Assembly: GCA_963746275.1 (NCBI GenBank)
Contig: CAVVAX010000012.1
Coordinates: 1-64,000, forward strand
Direction: 5' to 3'
Source of the DNA: JAEULH01 sp963746275
GTDB taxonomy: Bacteria > Pseudomonadota > Alphaproteobacteria > Rhodospirillales > Defluviicoccaceae
DNA length: 64,000 bases
Program-made: the position numbers and the translations under genes
The notes under the pieces: model-generated
Database searches by the model: none
What the model was told of the DNA's origin: nothing
The model's input: only the letters and a program-made list of their open reading frames with translations
Shown here: positions 17,029-25,927 of the stretch, one piece after another
Layout of the letters: every line of letters begins with the position of its first letter
How positions within the stretch are numbered: the first letter of the stretch is position 1

Positions 17029-17772
17029 GTGTCCGCCGGCGCGATCGAGGAAATGCACCGCTACGCCAATCCCAGTCGGGTCATGCGGCTGAGCCGGGCG
17101 CTCCAGCCCTGGCTCGCCGTCGCGACCGTGGTCCTGATCGCGGCCGGGCTGTACCTGGCCCTCGTCGTCTCCCCTCCTGACTACCAGCAGGGCGAGAGCG
17201 TGCGGATCATGTACGTGCACGTTCCGGCGGCGTGGATGGCGATGTTCTGCTACGTGGCCTTGGCCGGCGCGTCCGCCACCGGCCTGATCTGGAAGCATCC
17301 GGTCGCCGACCTCGCCGCGAAGGCGACCGGACCCATCGGCGCCAGCTTCACCTTCCTCGCCCTGGTCACTGGATCGCTCTGGGGCAAGCCGATGTGGGGC
17401 ACCTGGTGGGTGTGGGACGCGCGACTGACCTCGGTCCTGATCCTGTTCTTCCTCTACCTCGGCTACATGGCCCTGCAGTCGGCCTTCGACGATCCGGCCC
17501 GCGGCAGCAGGGCCGCCGCCATCATGGCGCTGGTCGGCCTCGTCAACGTGCCGATCATCAAGTTCTCGGTCGACTGGTGGTACACGCTGCACCAGCCGGC
17601 AAGCGTCTTCCGCGCCGGCGGCCCGAGCATTGACGCCTCCATGCTGTGGCCGCTCGGGCTGATGGCCGGGGGCTTTACGACCTATTATCTCTACGTCGTG
17701 CTGGTGCGCCTGCGCGCCGAGATCGTCGCCGGGAAGATCCGGGCGCTGCGGCTACGGCAGGTGCATGGCTGA
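17029..17772 (+). CDS. ccmC: heme-handling membrane protein of cytochrome c maturation
   Basis: A 247-residue protein with six transmembrane helices and the tryptophan-rich WGTWWVWD motif (about 123-130), flanked by the conserved heme-ligand histidines in MYVHVP (His64) and TLHQP (His188). CcmC presents heme to CcmE at the periplasmic face. The start is GTG 17029; ATG 17053 (MHRYANPSRV) is a real alternative because the family often starts near this motif. The 83-base gap after ccmB is the only sizeable one before ccmF. Confidence 0.96.
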   Translation: MSAGAIEEMHRYANPSRVMRLSRALQPWLAVATVVLIAAGLYLALVVSPPDYQQGESVRIMYVHVPAAWMAMFCYVALAGASATGLIWKHPVADLAAKATGPIGASFTFLALVTGSLWGKPMWGTWWVWDARLTSVLILFFLYLGYMALQSAFDDPARGSRAAAIMALVGLVNVPIIKFSVDWWYTLHQPASVFRAGGPSIDASMLWPLGLMAGGFTTYYLYVVLVRLRAEIVAGKIRALRLRQVHG

Positions 17773-17971
17773 CGCCATGGATGCGGGCTCGCTGTCGGCA
17801 TTCCTGGAGATGGGCGGGTACGGCGCCTACGTCTGGCCGGCGTTCGCGCTCACCGCGGCGGTGTTGGTCGGGCTGCTGGTCGCCAGCGTCCGATCGCTGC
17901 GGGCGCGGGAGAAGGATCTGACGCGGCTGCGGAGCGGAGATGAAGTTGCCAAGCGGGGATCCGGCCGGTGA
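17765..17971 (+). CDS. ccmD: small heme exporter subunit
   Basis: A 68-residue protein with an N-terminal GGYGAYVWPAF motif and one transmembrane helix (about 22-42), then a basic, charged tail: the classic CcmD layout. It overlaps the end of ccmC by eight bases and the GTG of ccmE by four. It helps release holo-CcmE from the CcmABC complex. Confidence 0.93.
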   Translation: MADAMDAGSLSAFLEMGGYGAYVWPAFALTAAVLVGLLVASVRSLRAREKDLTRLRSGDEVAKRGSGR

Positions 17972-18444
17972 AGCCTAAGCACCGACGCCTCACCTTCGTC
18001 GTCATCGGCCTCGGCCTTCTGGGCGTTGCCGCGGCGCTGGTGCTGTCCGCGCTGCAGGACTCGATCGTCTTCTTCCACAGCCCGAGCGAGCTCGCGGCGT
18101 CGGACGCTCTCGCCGACCGCCGAATGCGGGTCGGCGGGCTGGTCGAGGAGGGCAGCGTCACCCAAGGCGGGGCAACGGTGACCTTCCGCATCACCGACCT
18201 CGCCAACACCCTCTCTGTCGCCTACACCGGCATCCTCCCGGATCTGTTCCGGGAGGGGCAAGGGGTGGTTGCCGAGGGAAGGATGGAGAACGGCGTGTTC
18301 GTCGCCGACCAGGTCCTGGCCAAGCACGACGAAACCTACATGCCGCCCGAAGTGGCCGACGCGCTCAAGCAGTCGGGCCAGTGGCAGCACATGCGCGAGG
18401 CCATGGAACAGGCCGGCCAGATCCCGGAGGGCAAGGCCCAATGA
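17968..18444 (+). CDS. ccmE: periplasmic heme chaperone
   Basis: The 158-residue protein has an N-terminal signal anchor (8-30) and an OB-fold periplasmic domain. The covalent heme-binding His120 lies in LAKHDETYMPPE, the HxxxY-type motif with Tyr124. The GTG start overlaps ccmD (GTGA) and its stop overlaps the ccmF start (ATGA). CcmE carries heme from CcmC to CcmF. Confidence 0.96.
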   Translation: MKPKHRRLTFVVIGLGLLGVAAALVLSALQDSIVFFHSPSELAASDALADRRMRVGGLVEEGSVTQGGATVTFRITDLANTLSVAYTGILPDLFREGQGVVAEGRMENGVFVADQVLAKHDETYMPPEVADALKQSGQWQHMREAMEQAGQIPEGKAQ

Positions 18445-20432
18445 TCGTGGAACTCGGCCATTTCGCCCTGATCCTGGCGCTGGCGGTGGCGGTGGTGCAG
18501 GGCATCGTGCCGCTCGTCGGCGCCTGGCGGAACGACCACGCGCTGATGGACGTGGCCCGCACCGCCGCGCTGGCGCAGTTCGGGCTGGTAGCGCTTGCGT
18601 TCGCAGCGCTGATGCACGCGCACGCTACCTCCGACTTCTCGGTCGCCAACGTCGTCGAGAACTCCCACTCGGCCAAGCCGCTGCTCTACAAGCTCTCCGG
18701 CACCTGGGGCAACCACGAGGGCTCCATGCTGCTGTGGGTGCTGATCCTCACCATCTTTGGCGGGGCGGTGGCGGCCTTTGGCGGTCACCTGCCGGCCGGC
18801 CTGCGCGCCCGGGCGCTGGCGGTGCAATCGTGGATCGCGGTCGGCTTCTATCTCTTCATCGTGCTGACCTCGAACCCCTTCGAGCGGATGATCCCCGCGC
18901 CGGCCGACGGCCGCGGCCTCAACCCGCTGCTCCAGGATCCCGGGCTCGCCTTGCATCCGCCGTTCCTCTACCTCGGCTACGTCGGCTTCTCGATGGCGTT
19001 CTCGTTTGCCATCGCCGCCCTGATCGAGGGCCGGGTGGACGCGGCCTGGGCCCGCTGGGTGCGGCCTTGGACCCTGGCGGCGTGGATGTTCCTCACCATC
19101 GGCATCACTCTGGGCTCATGGTGGGCCTACTACGAGCTCGGCTGGGGCGGCTGGTGGTTCTGGGACCCGGTGGAGAACGCCTCGCTGATGCCGTGGCTTG
19201 CCGGCACCGCGCTGCTGCATTCGGCGACGGTCGTGGAGAAGCGCGACGCGCTGAAGGGCTGGACCGTGTTCCTCGCCATCGTCACCTTCGGCCTGAGCCT
19301 GCTCGGCACCTTCCTCGTCCGCTCCGGGGTGCTCACCTCGGTGCACGCCTTCGCCGTCGACCCGGCGCGCGGCGTCTTCATCCTCGGCCTGCTCGTCCTC
19401 ATCATCGGCGGCTCGCTGGCGCTGTTCGCCTGGCGCGGCCCCTCCTTGCGCGGCGGTGGCCTGTTCCAGCCGATCTCGCGCGAGGGCACGCTCCTGCTCA
19501 ACAACCTGCTGCTCGGCACGGCGACGGCGAGCGTGCTGCTCGGCACCCTTTATCCGCTCATCCTCGAGGCGGTGGGCGGCGGCAAGGTCTCCGTGGGCCC
19601 GCCGTTCTTCAACGCTGTGTTCATCCCGTTGATGGGGCCGCTCGTCGCCGCTATGGCGGTCGGGCCGTTCCTGGCGTGGAAGCGGGCAGACCTGGGCGCG
19701 GCGCTCGGCCGGCTGTGGGCCGCGGCGCTGGTGACGGCCGCGGCCATCGCCGCCGTGGTCGCGATCCACGGCTTCCGCGACCTGGTCGGCATCGTCGGCA
19801 TGGCCATGGCCGCCTGGCTGTTCGTGGGCACGCTCTCCGAGCTCGCCGCCCGGATCAGACTGTTCTCGGCACCCTTTGCCGAGAGCCGACGGCGGCTCGC
19901 CGGTTTGCCGCGTGCGGCCTGGGGGATGACCCTGGCGCATGCCGGCCTCGCCGTCGCCATCGCCGGCATGACCGGCGCCGGGGAGTGGAAGCAGGAGTCG
20001 GTGCAGCTGATGACGCCGGGCGAGACGCGGAGCTTCGCCGGCTACGACGTTACCTTCGCCGGGGCCAAGCCGGCCCGCGGCCCAAACTACGACGCGACGC
20101 TCGGCACCTTCACCCTCGGCAGCGACGGGCGGACAATCGCGACGCTGACCGCCGAGAAGCGCTTTTACCCGGTCGAAGGCCGGGAAACGACGGAAGCCGC
20201 GATACGCACCACGCTGTTTGGCGACGTCTACGCCGTCATCGGCGAGCGCCAGCCCTCGGGCGCCTATGTCACCCGGCTCTACTACAACCCGCTGGTCGCT
20301 TGGTTGTGGGGCGGCGCGGCGATCATGGTCGTGGGCGGCCTCTTCAGCCTCTCCGACCGGCGTCATCGGGTCGGTGCGCCGGCGAGGCGCGCCCAGCCGC
20401 TGCCGGCCGGCGCGGCGCAGGCACGCACCTAG
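18441..20432 (+). CDS. ccmF: heme lyase subunit of cytochrome c maturation
   Basis: A 663-residue polytopic membrane protein with the WWD domain GWGGWWFWDPVEN (about 234-246), heme-ligand histidines in SHSAKPLLY, NHEGSM and LHPPFLYLGYVG, and a periplasmic C-terminal segment before the last helix. ATG 18441 overlaps the ccmE stop. CcmF ligates heme to the apocytochrome CXXCH motif together with CcmH/CcmI. Confidence 0.97.
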   Translation: MIVELGHFALILALAVAVVQGIVPLVGAWRNDHALMDVARTAALAQFGLVALAFAALMHAHATSDFSVANVVENSHSAKPLLYKLSGTWGNHEGSMLLWVLILTIFGGAVAAFGGHLPAGLRARALAVQSWIAVGFYLFIVLTSNPFERMIPAPADGRGLNPLLQDPGLALHPPFLYLGYVGFSMAFSFAIAALIEGRVDAAWARWVRPWTLAAWMFLTIGITLGSWWAYYELGWGGWWFWDPVENASLMPWLAGTALLHSATVVEKRDALKGWTVFLAIVTFGLSLLGTFLVRSGVLTSVHAFAVDPARGVFILGLLVLIIGGSLALFAWRGPSLRGGGLFQPISREGTLLLNNLLLGTATASVLLGTLYPLILEAVGGGKVSVGPPFFNAVFIPLMGPLVAAMAVGPFLAWKRADLGAALGRLWAAALVTAAAIAAVVAIHGFRDLVGIVGMAMAAWLFVGTLSELAARIRLFSAPFAESRRRLAGLPRAAWGMTLAHAGLAVAIAGMTGAGEWKQESVQLMTPGETRSFAGYDVTFAGAKPARGPNYDATLGTFTLGSDGRTIATLTAEKRFYPVEGRETTEAAIRTTLFGDVYAVIGERQPSGAYVTRLYYNPLVAWLWGGAAIMVVGGLFSLSDRRHRVGAPARRAQPLPAGAAQART

Positions 20433-20444
20433 GGCGCACACCTG

Positions 20445-20981
20445 ATGCGCCGTCTCTTCTATCTCCTGCCGCTCGCGATCTTCCTTGTGCTTACCGGCTA
20501 TTTCTGGATCGGCCTGGGCAAGGACCCGCACGAGATCCCCTCGGTCCTGATCGACCAGCCGGTGCCGGAGTTCTCGCTCCCCGCGATTGAGGGCCGCGAG
20601 CGCGGGCTCACCACCGCCGACCTGCGCGGCCAGGTCTCGCTGCTCAACGTCTTCGGTTCCTGGTGTGTCGCCTGCCTCGCCGAACACCCGTTCCTGATGC
20701 GGCTGAAGACCGACGGCGTGGTCCCGATCCACGGCATAGACTGGCGGGAGAAGGACCGGACCGCCGGCCCGGCGTGGCTCGCCAAGCGCGGCGATCCCTA
20801 CACGCTGATCGGCGACGACCCGGACAGCCGCGCCGCCATCGCGCTCGGGATCACCGGCGCGCCGGAGACCTTCATCGTCGATCGCCACGGCGTTATCCGC
20901 TACAAGCACATCGGCCCGATCACGCCCGAGGTGTGGGAGACGCGGCTGTGGCCCATCGTCCGCGAGCTGCAGCGCGGATGA
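20445..20981 (+). CDS. ccmG: membrane-anchored thiol:disulfide oxidoreductase (DsbE)
   Basis: A 178-residue thioredoxin-like protein with an N-terminal anchor (5-22) and the active site WCVAC (Cys74, Cys77), followed by GAPETFIVDRHG with the cis-proline region. It reduces the apocytochrome heme-binding cysteines. The middle residue pair VA differs from the WCPTC or WCEPC seen in many homologues but keeps both cysteines. Its stop overlaps the ccmH start (ATGA). Confidence 0.95.
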   Translation: MRRLFYLLPLAIFLVLTGYFWIGLGKDPHEIPSVLIDQPVPEFSLPAIEGRERGLTTADLRGQVSLLNVFGSWCVACLAEHPFLMRLKTDGVVPIHGIDWREKDRTAGPAWLAKRGDPYTLIGDDPDSRAAIALGITGAPETFIVDRHGVIRYKHIGPITPEVWETRLWPIVRELQRG

Positions 20982-21478
20982 GCGGGCGCCAACGCCTCAG
21001 CCGCGCCCTGGCGGTCATGGCGGTCGCGGTCGCCGCAACTTTTGGCGCACTCACCGCCGAAGCGGTTCAGCCCGACGAGATTCTCGCAGATCCGGTGCAG
21101 GAGGCCCGCGCCCGGGAGGTGAGCAAGGAGCTGCGCTGCCTCGTCTGCCAGAACCAGTCGATCGACGACTCCGACGCTGAGCTCGCCCGCGATCTCCGCC
21201 TGCTCGTCCGCGACCGGGTCACAGCCGGCGACAGCAACGAGGAGGTGGTGGACTACGTCGTCTCGCGTTACGGCGACTTCGTCCTGCTGAAGCCGCCATT
21301 CAAGGCCTCCACCTACCTGCTCTGGCTCGGCCCGGCGGTGATCCTCGCCGTTGGGCTGGCCGCCATCGCGCTGTTCTACCGGCGCCGCGCCGGCACAGGC
21401 CAGGCCGTCGAGACCGCGGGGCTTAGCGACAGCGAGCGTGCGCGCCTCGCCCGGTTGATGGACGACGAGCCACGGTGA
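20978..21478 (+). CDS. ccmH: cytochrome c maturation redox protein CcmH (CycL)
   Basis: The 166-residue protein has a signal peptide (about 1-29), the redox motif LRCLVCQNQSI (Cys54, Cys57) and a C-terminal transmembrane helix (about 112-130). ATG 20978 overlaps ccmG by four bases and the stop overlaps the ccmI GTG by four. It works with CcmG in keeping apocytochrome cysteines reduced. Confidence 0.95.
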   Translation: MSGRQRLSRALAVMAVAVAATFGALTAEAVQPDEILADPVQEARAREVSKELRCLVCQNQSIDDSDAELARDLRLLVRDRVTAGDSNEEVVDYVVSRYGDFVLLKPPFKASTYLLWLGPAVILAVGLAAIALFYRRRAGTGQAVETAGLSDSERARLARLMDDEPR

Positions 21479-22614
21479 GTACGCTGTGGCTGGCCGTGGC
21501 TGCGTTGAGCGGGCTGACGTTGCTGTTGGTGGCGGCACCGCTTCTCCTTCGCCGTACCGGCGCCCGGTCCTCTCGCCGTGACGCGGATCTGCGCGTCTAT
21601 CGTGCCCAGCTCGCCGAGGTCGACCGCGACGTCGAACGCGGGCTGCTGGCTCCGGCCGAGGCCGAAGCGGCGCGCACGGAGGTGAAGCGGCGGATGCTGG
21701 CCGTGGCCGGCGTCGGCGGGGAGGCATCCGCCGAGAACGCAACCAGGGGGCCATGGCGGCTCGTGGCGGGGCTGCTGGGTCTGGCCGCGCCGGCGGCGGC
21801 ACTGGGCCTCTACCTCATGGTCGGGGCCCCGGCCGAGAGCGACCGGCCGCTGGCGGCGCGAACCGGCCCCGCGGCGCAGGCCAGGGCAGGGGAGATGTCG
21901 GCGGAGGAGGCGGTCGCGGCGCTGGCCCGAGCGCTGGAGAGCCGGCCCGACGACGCCGAGGGCTGGGGGCTGCTCGGCCGCTCCTACCTCGGCATGGGCC
22001 GCTACGGTGAGGCCGCCGAGGCGCTTGGCCGCGCCCACAGGCTCGACCCGGGCCGCGTGGAGATCGCCGCCGCCTACGGCGAGGCGCAGGTCGCGGCGGC
22101 CGATGGCCGGGTCGGCGAAGAGGCGAGAGCGGCCTTCGAGGGCGTGCTCGCCGCCGAGCCGCGCGAGCCGCGCGCCCGCTTCTACCTCGGCCTCGCCAAG
22201 GCGCAGGCGGGCGATGTGCGCGGCGCACTGCAGGACTGGGTCGATCTGGTCGCCCTGTCGCCTTTGGAGGCTCCGTGGCTCGCCTCGGTACGAGAGCAGA
22301 TTGCGCGGGCCGCCGGCGAGCTCGGGGTCGAGATCGCGAGCCTGGAGCCTTCGGCCGAGGCCCGTGCGCTGGGCGCCACTTCGGCGCCGGTCGCGCCTGG
22401 GCTTGCTCCCGGCGACGCCGAAGCGATCGAGCAGATGAGCGACGCGGAACGAGAGCGGATGATCCACTCCATGGTCGAGCGCCTGGCAGCCCGGCTCCAG
22501 ACCAGCCCGAACGACCGCGACGGCTGGCTGCGCCTCGCGCGCGCCTACGAGGTCCTGGGCGAGACGGAGAAGGCCAAAGCTGCCCGCGCCCGCGCCGAGG
22601 CGCTGATGAGGTAG
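21475..22614 (+). CDS. ccmI: apocytochrome c chaperone CcmI (CycH)
   Basis: A 379-residue protein with a first transmembrane helix (about 3-22), a cytoplasmic helical segment with DLRVYRAQLAEVDRDVERG, a second helix (about 90-110) and a periplasmic TPR domain (GWGLLGRSYLGMGRYGEAAE and later repeats). It binds C-terminal helices of apocytochromes c and delivers them to CcmF/CcmH. It closes the operon; no terminator with a T run is evident, and the following 400 bases hold repeats. Confidence 0.93.
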   Translation: MSTLWLAVAALSGLTLLLVAAPLLLRRTGARSSRRDADLRVYRAQLAEVDRDVERGLLAPAEAEAARTEVKRRMLAVAGVGGEASAENATRGPWRLVAGLLGLAAPAAALGLYLMVGAPAESDRPLAARTGPAAQARAGEMSAEEAVAALARALESRPDDAEGWGLLGRSYLGMGRYGEAAEALGRAHRLDPGRVEIAAAYGEAQVAAADGRVGEEARAAFEGVLAAEPREPRARFYLGLAKAQAGDVRGALQDWVDLVALSPLEAPWLASVREQIARAAGELGVEIASLEPSAEARALGATSAPVAPGLAPGDAEAIEQMSDAERERMIHSMVERLAARLQTSPNDRDGWLRLARAYEVLGETEKAKAARARAEALMR

Positions 22615-22659
22615 AGCAAGCCGCTGTCGGCGTCGATCGCTCAAGCGGTCCTCCGGCCG

Positions 22660-22790
22660 CCCTCACCCTCCCGCTGCGCGGGTCCCTTCCTCTCCCGCTG
22701 CGCGGGCGAGGGCACGTTGGGCGATGCCGCCGGTCTCCCTCTCCCGCGCGCCGAAGGCGCAAGTGGGAGAGGGTGGGGTGAGACCTGCTC
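22660..22790. repeat. inverted, C/G-rich intergenic repeat
   Basis: CCCTCACCCTCCCGC and later CTCCCTCTCCC are answered by GTGGGAGAGGGTGGGGTGAG, so the stretch can fold into a long imperfect hairpin. Very similar sequence occurs at 55560-55690. Repeats of this look are common between genes in G+C-rich proteobacteria. No gene is supported. Confidence 0.65.
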
Positions 22791-22911
22791 GTTCAGGCCG
22801 CGAAGGCGCGCAAAGAGCGTCCTCGCAATGGCGCCGACAGGTCCTGATAGAACCGATGGACCTTGCTCTCGAGCAGTTCGTCATAGGTTGATGCATCAGG
22901 CAGAAAAGCAC

Positions 22912-22990
22912 CGTCATCGCGAGCCACGGAGTGGCGTGGCGATCCAGAGCTAGATTGCTTCGTCGGCTTCGCCTCCTCGCAATGACGGCG
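22912..22990. repeat. palindromic intergenic repeat with GTCATxGCGAG ends
   Basis: The left end GTCATCGCGAG and the right end CTCGCAATGAC are inverted copies of each other with one mismatch. Between them lie GTGGCGATCCAGAG and TAGATTGCTTCGTCGGC, which also pair in part. This is the widespread alphaproteobacterial palindrome found near transcription ends. Related ends recur near 49740 and 53980. Confidence 0.7.
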
Positions 22991-23023
22991 CGTTTATTCG
23001 AATCAACCTCACGACAAATTGCT

Positions 23024-25721
23024 CTACGCGTCGACCTGCAGCTCCAGCATCACCTCCATCACGTCGTCGTCCGGGACCCCATGGCTGGTGAAGCCGATGT
23101 CGTGGACCATGTCGAGCATGCGCCTGTTGTCGCGCATGATCATGCCGGAGATGCGCTTGGTGCCGCGGGAACGGCAGTACTCGACCATCTTGTCCATGAG
23201 CTTGCGCCCGAGCCGCTGTCCCTTCAGGTCGGAGCGGACGAGGATCGCGTACTCGGCCTGCTCGTTGTTGAGATCGGCGACGGTGCGCACGACGCCGAGC
23301 GTTTCCGAGCCTTTGCCGTCCGGGCGTGGCGCCGTGGCGACAAAGGCCATCTCCCGGTCGTAGTCGATCTGCGTCAGCCGGGCCATTTCTGAGTGCGGCA
23401 GGGTGCGCACCGTGCCGAAGAAGCGCAGGCGGATGTCTTCCGGCGTCACCTGCGAGAGGAAGTCGTAGTGCGCGGGTTCGTCCTCCGGCCGGATCGGCCG
23501 GATCAGCACGCGCCGGCCCGACTCCAGGACGAACTCCTCCTCCAGCTGCTTGGGATACGGGCGGATGGCGAGCTCGCGCGGGCGCGGCGCGTCGCGCGTT
23601 GGCGGGGCGAGGCGCATCCAGGCATCGGCGGCGACGATGCCCTCGCTGTCGACGAACAGCGGGTTGATCTCCAGGGCATCGAGCTCGGGCAGGTCGATCA
23701 CCATCTGCGAGACCCGCACCAGGGTGAGGCACAGGGCGCCGATGTTGGCCGGCGGCCGATCGCCATGGCCATGCAGCAGGCGCGAAACCCGGGTGCGCGA
23801 AATCAGCTCGCGGGCGAGGCTCAGGTTCAGCGGCGGCAGGGCCACCGCCTGATCGGCGATGACGTCGGCGAGCGGCCCGCCCTCGCCGAAGGTGATGACC
23901 GGGCCGAAGATGGGATCGTCGTTGATCCCGATCCGGATCTCCTGTGCGTCCGGCTCGAGCACCATTCGCTCGACGGCGAAGCCCTCCACCCGTGCGTCCG
24001 GCCGCTTGCGCGAGACGGTCTGCAGCATCGTCTCCGCCGCCTGTTTGACCGCTCCCGGCGAATTAACATAAAGCTCCACGCCGCCGACCTCGGCCTTGTG
24101 CGGGATGTCGGGGGAAAGGATCTTGACGACCACCGGGTAGCCGAGGTCATCCGCGGCGGTGGCGACCTCCGCCGGCGTTGGCGCATACCGCCGGTGCGTG
24201 GTCGGAACGCCGTAAGCGGAAAGCAAGGATATCGCCTCGCGGCCGGTGAGCAGCGTCGTTCCCGCCGCCAGCGCGTCCTGGACGATGCGCTCTGCCGTTT
24301 CGACTGCGGGCGAGAACTCCGCCGGCTTCGACGGTGGGGTCTGCATCAGCATGTCCTGGTTGCGGCGATAGCGCACCAGATGCATGAACGCGTCCACCGC
24401 TTGCGTCGGCGTGTCGTAGGTCGCAATGCCGGCATCTGCAAACAGCCGCCGCGCCGGCCCCATCCGGTCGCCGCCCATCCAGCTGGTGAGCACGTTGCCG
24501 CGGATCTCCTTGGCGACCTTGATGATCTCGCGCGCGGCATCCGTGCTCGACGCCATGGCGGTCGGCGCATGCAGCACCATCAGCGCATCCACGCCCTCCG
24601 CCGAGAGCAGAGCGCGCGCGGCAATCCCGTAGTGCTCCGGAGGGGCATTGTCGGCGATGGTCACCGGGTTGGCCCGCGGCCAGCCCTCGGGAACGACCTT
24701 GGCAAGCGCCCCGGCGTCGGCCTCGCCCAGCGCCGCCAGGCGGCCGCCGTTCAGCAGCAACGCATCGATGGCCATTATCGCGACGCCGCAGCCGTTGGTG
24801 AGGATGGCGACGCGCTCGCCGCGCATCGAGCGAGCCCGCGCCAGCGTCTCGACCGCCGCGAACAGCTCGCCGAAGCTGTACACCCGGAGCATGCCGGCGC
24901 GGCGGATGGCGGCGTCGTAGACCGCGTCGGAGCCGATGGCGGCGCCGCTGCGGATGGCGGCAAGGCGCTGTCCCTCGGGCGCGCGGCCGGACTTGATGAC
25001 CAAAATCGGCTTATTGCGGCTGGCGCCACGGCCTGCGGAGAGGAAGGCGCGGCCGTTCCTGCACCAATTCGACATAGAGCAGGATCGCCCGGGTCATCGG
25101 GTCGTTGCCGAGGTAGTCGATGATGTCGCCGAAGTCGATGTCGGCGGTGTCTCCGAGTGAGACGAAGTGGGAGAAGCCGATGTTGCGGTGCTGGGCCCAG
25201 TCGAGCACGGCGGTGCTGATGGTTGAGGACTGGGAGACGAAGGCGACGCCGCCAGGGCCGGCAGAGATGTGAGCGCAGCTCGCGTTGAGGCCGATGCCCG
25301 GCACCATCAGGCCCAGGCAGTTGGGACCGAGCAGGCGCAGGCCGTAGGGCTCCGCCTCGGCGCGCACGGCGGCATGAAAGCCGCACTCGCGGATCTTGGT
25401 GTCGGGAGCGAAGCCGTCGGTGACCACCACGGCGGCGCGGGTGCCGCGCTCGCCCAGAGCGCGAACGGTTTCGGGAACCGAAGGCGGCGCGGTGCAGACG
25501 ACGGCCAGGTCCGGGACGACCGGCAGGGACGCGACGTCCGGATAGGCGAGAACCCCGGCGATGGCCTGGTCGCGGCCGGTCACCGGCATGATCGGCCCCT
25601 CGAAGCCGCCATGCAGCAGGTTGTGCATCAACAGGTGGCCCGGCATGCCCTCCTGGTTGCTGGCGCCGATCACAGCCACCGAGCGCGGGTAGAACATCTT
25701 GTCGAGGTTGCGGATGGTCAT
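23024..25721 (-). pseudogene. PatZ-like acyl-CoA synthetase (NDP-forming) / GNAT acetyltransferase fusion, frameshifted
   Basis: Two frames give one protein of about 899 residues with the order CoA-binding domain (YPRSVAVIGAS, LLGPNCLGL), succinyl-CoA-ligase-like flavodoxin domains (SQSSTISTAVLDWA, VAILTNGCGVA), ATP-grasp (GYPVVVKI, EIRIGINDDP.FGPVITFG) and a C-terminal GNAT domain (RSDLKGQRLGRKLM). This is the architecture of the protein lysine acetyltransferase PatZ/Pat, which silences acetyl-CoA synthetase. The frames meet near 25058, where removing one base restores VQNGRAFLSAG; overall length is a multiple of three plus one. A sequencing error is likely. ATG 25721 (MTIRNLDKMFYP) is the start. 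Whether it retains synthetase activity cannot be judged. Confidence 0.85.
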
Positions 25722-25927
25722 TGCCGGCGTCGCTGTTCGGTCCACGTCGCCGCCCCGGCGCATCCGCGGACGGCTTGAGCCCTGCGCCGCCCGTCGCGAT
25801 GCCCGCGCTCTGGCGCGGCATGAGGCACGAGGCGGAACCCATCATATCGGCGGGTGGTGGCCGTGCAACAACTTGCGGTGCGCTGCAGCATCGCACGAAG
25901 CGGGGAGCGCGAGGATCGGGTCCCGCT

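Noticed and set aside
18269..20590. A 773-codon open frame overlapping ccmE and ccmF in another frame
   Set aside because: Its translation is Arg/Ala/Pro-rich with no domain, while ccmE and ccmF are unmistakable.
23393..25123. A plus-strand open frame of about 576 codons opposite the PatZ-like gene
   Set aside because: It is Arg/Gly/His-rich shadow coding typical of G+C-rich DNA and lies exactly antisense to a gene with clear domains.
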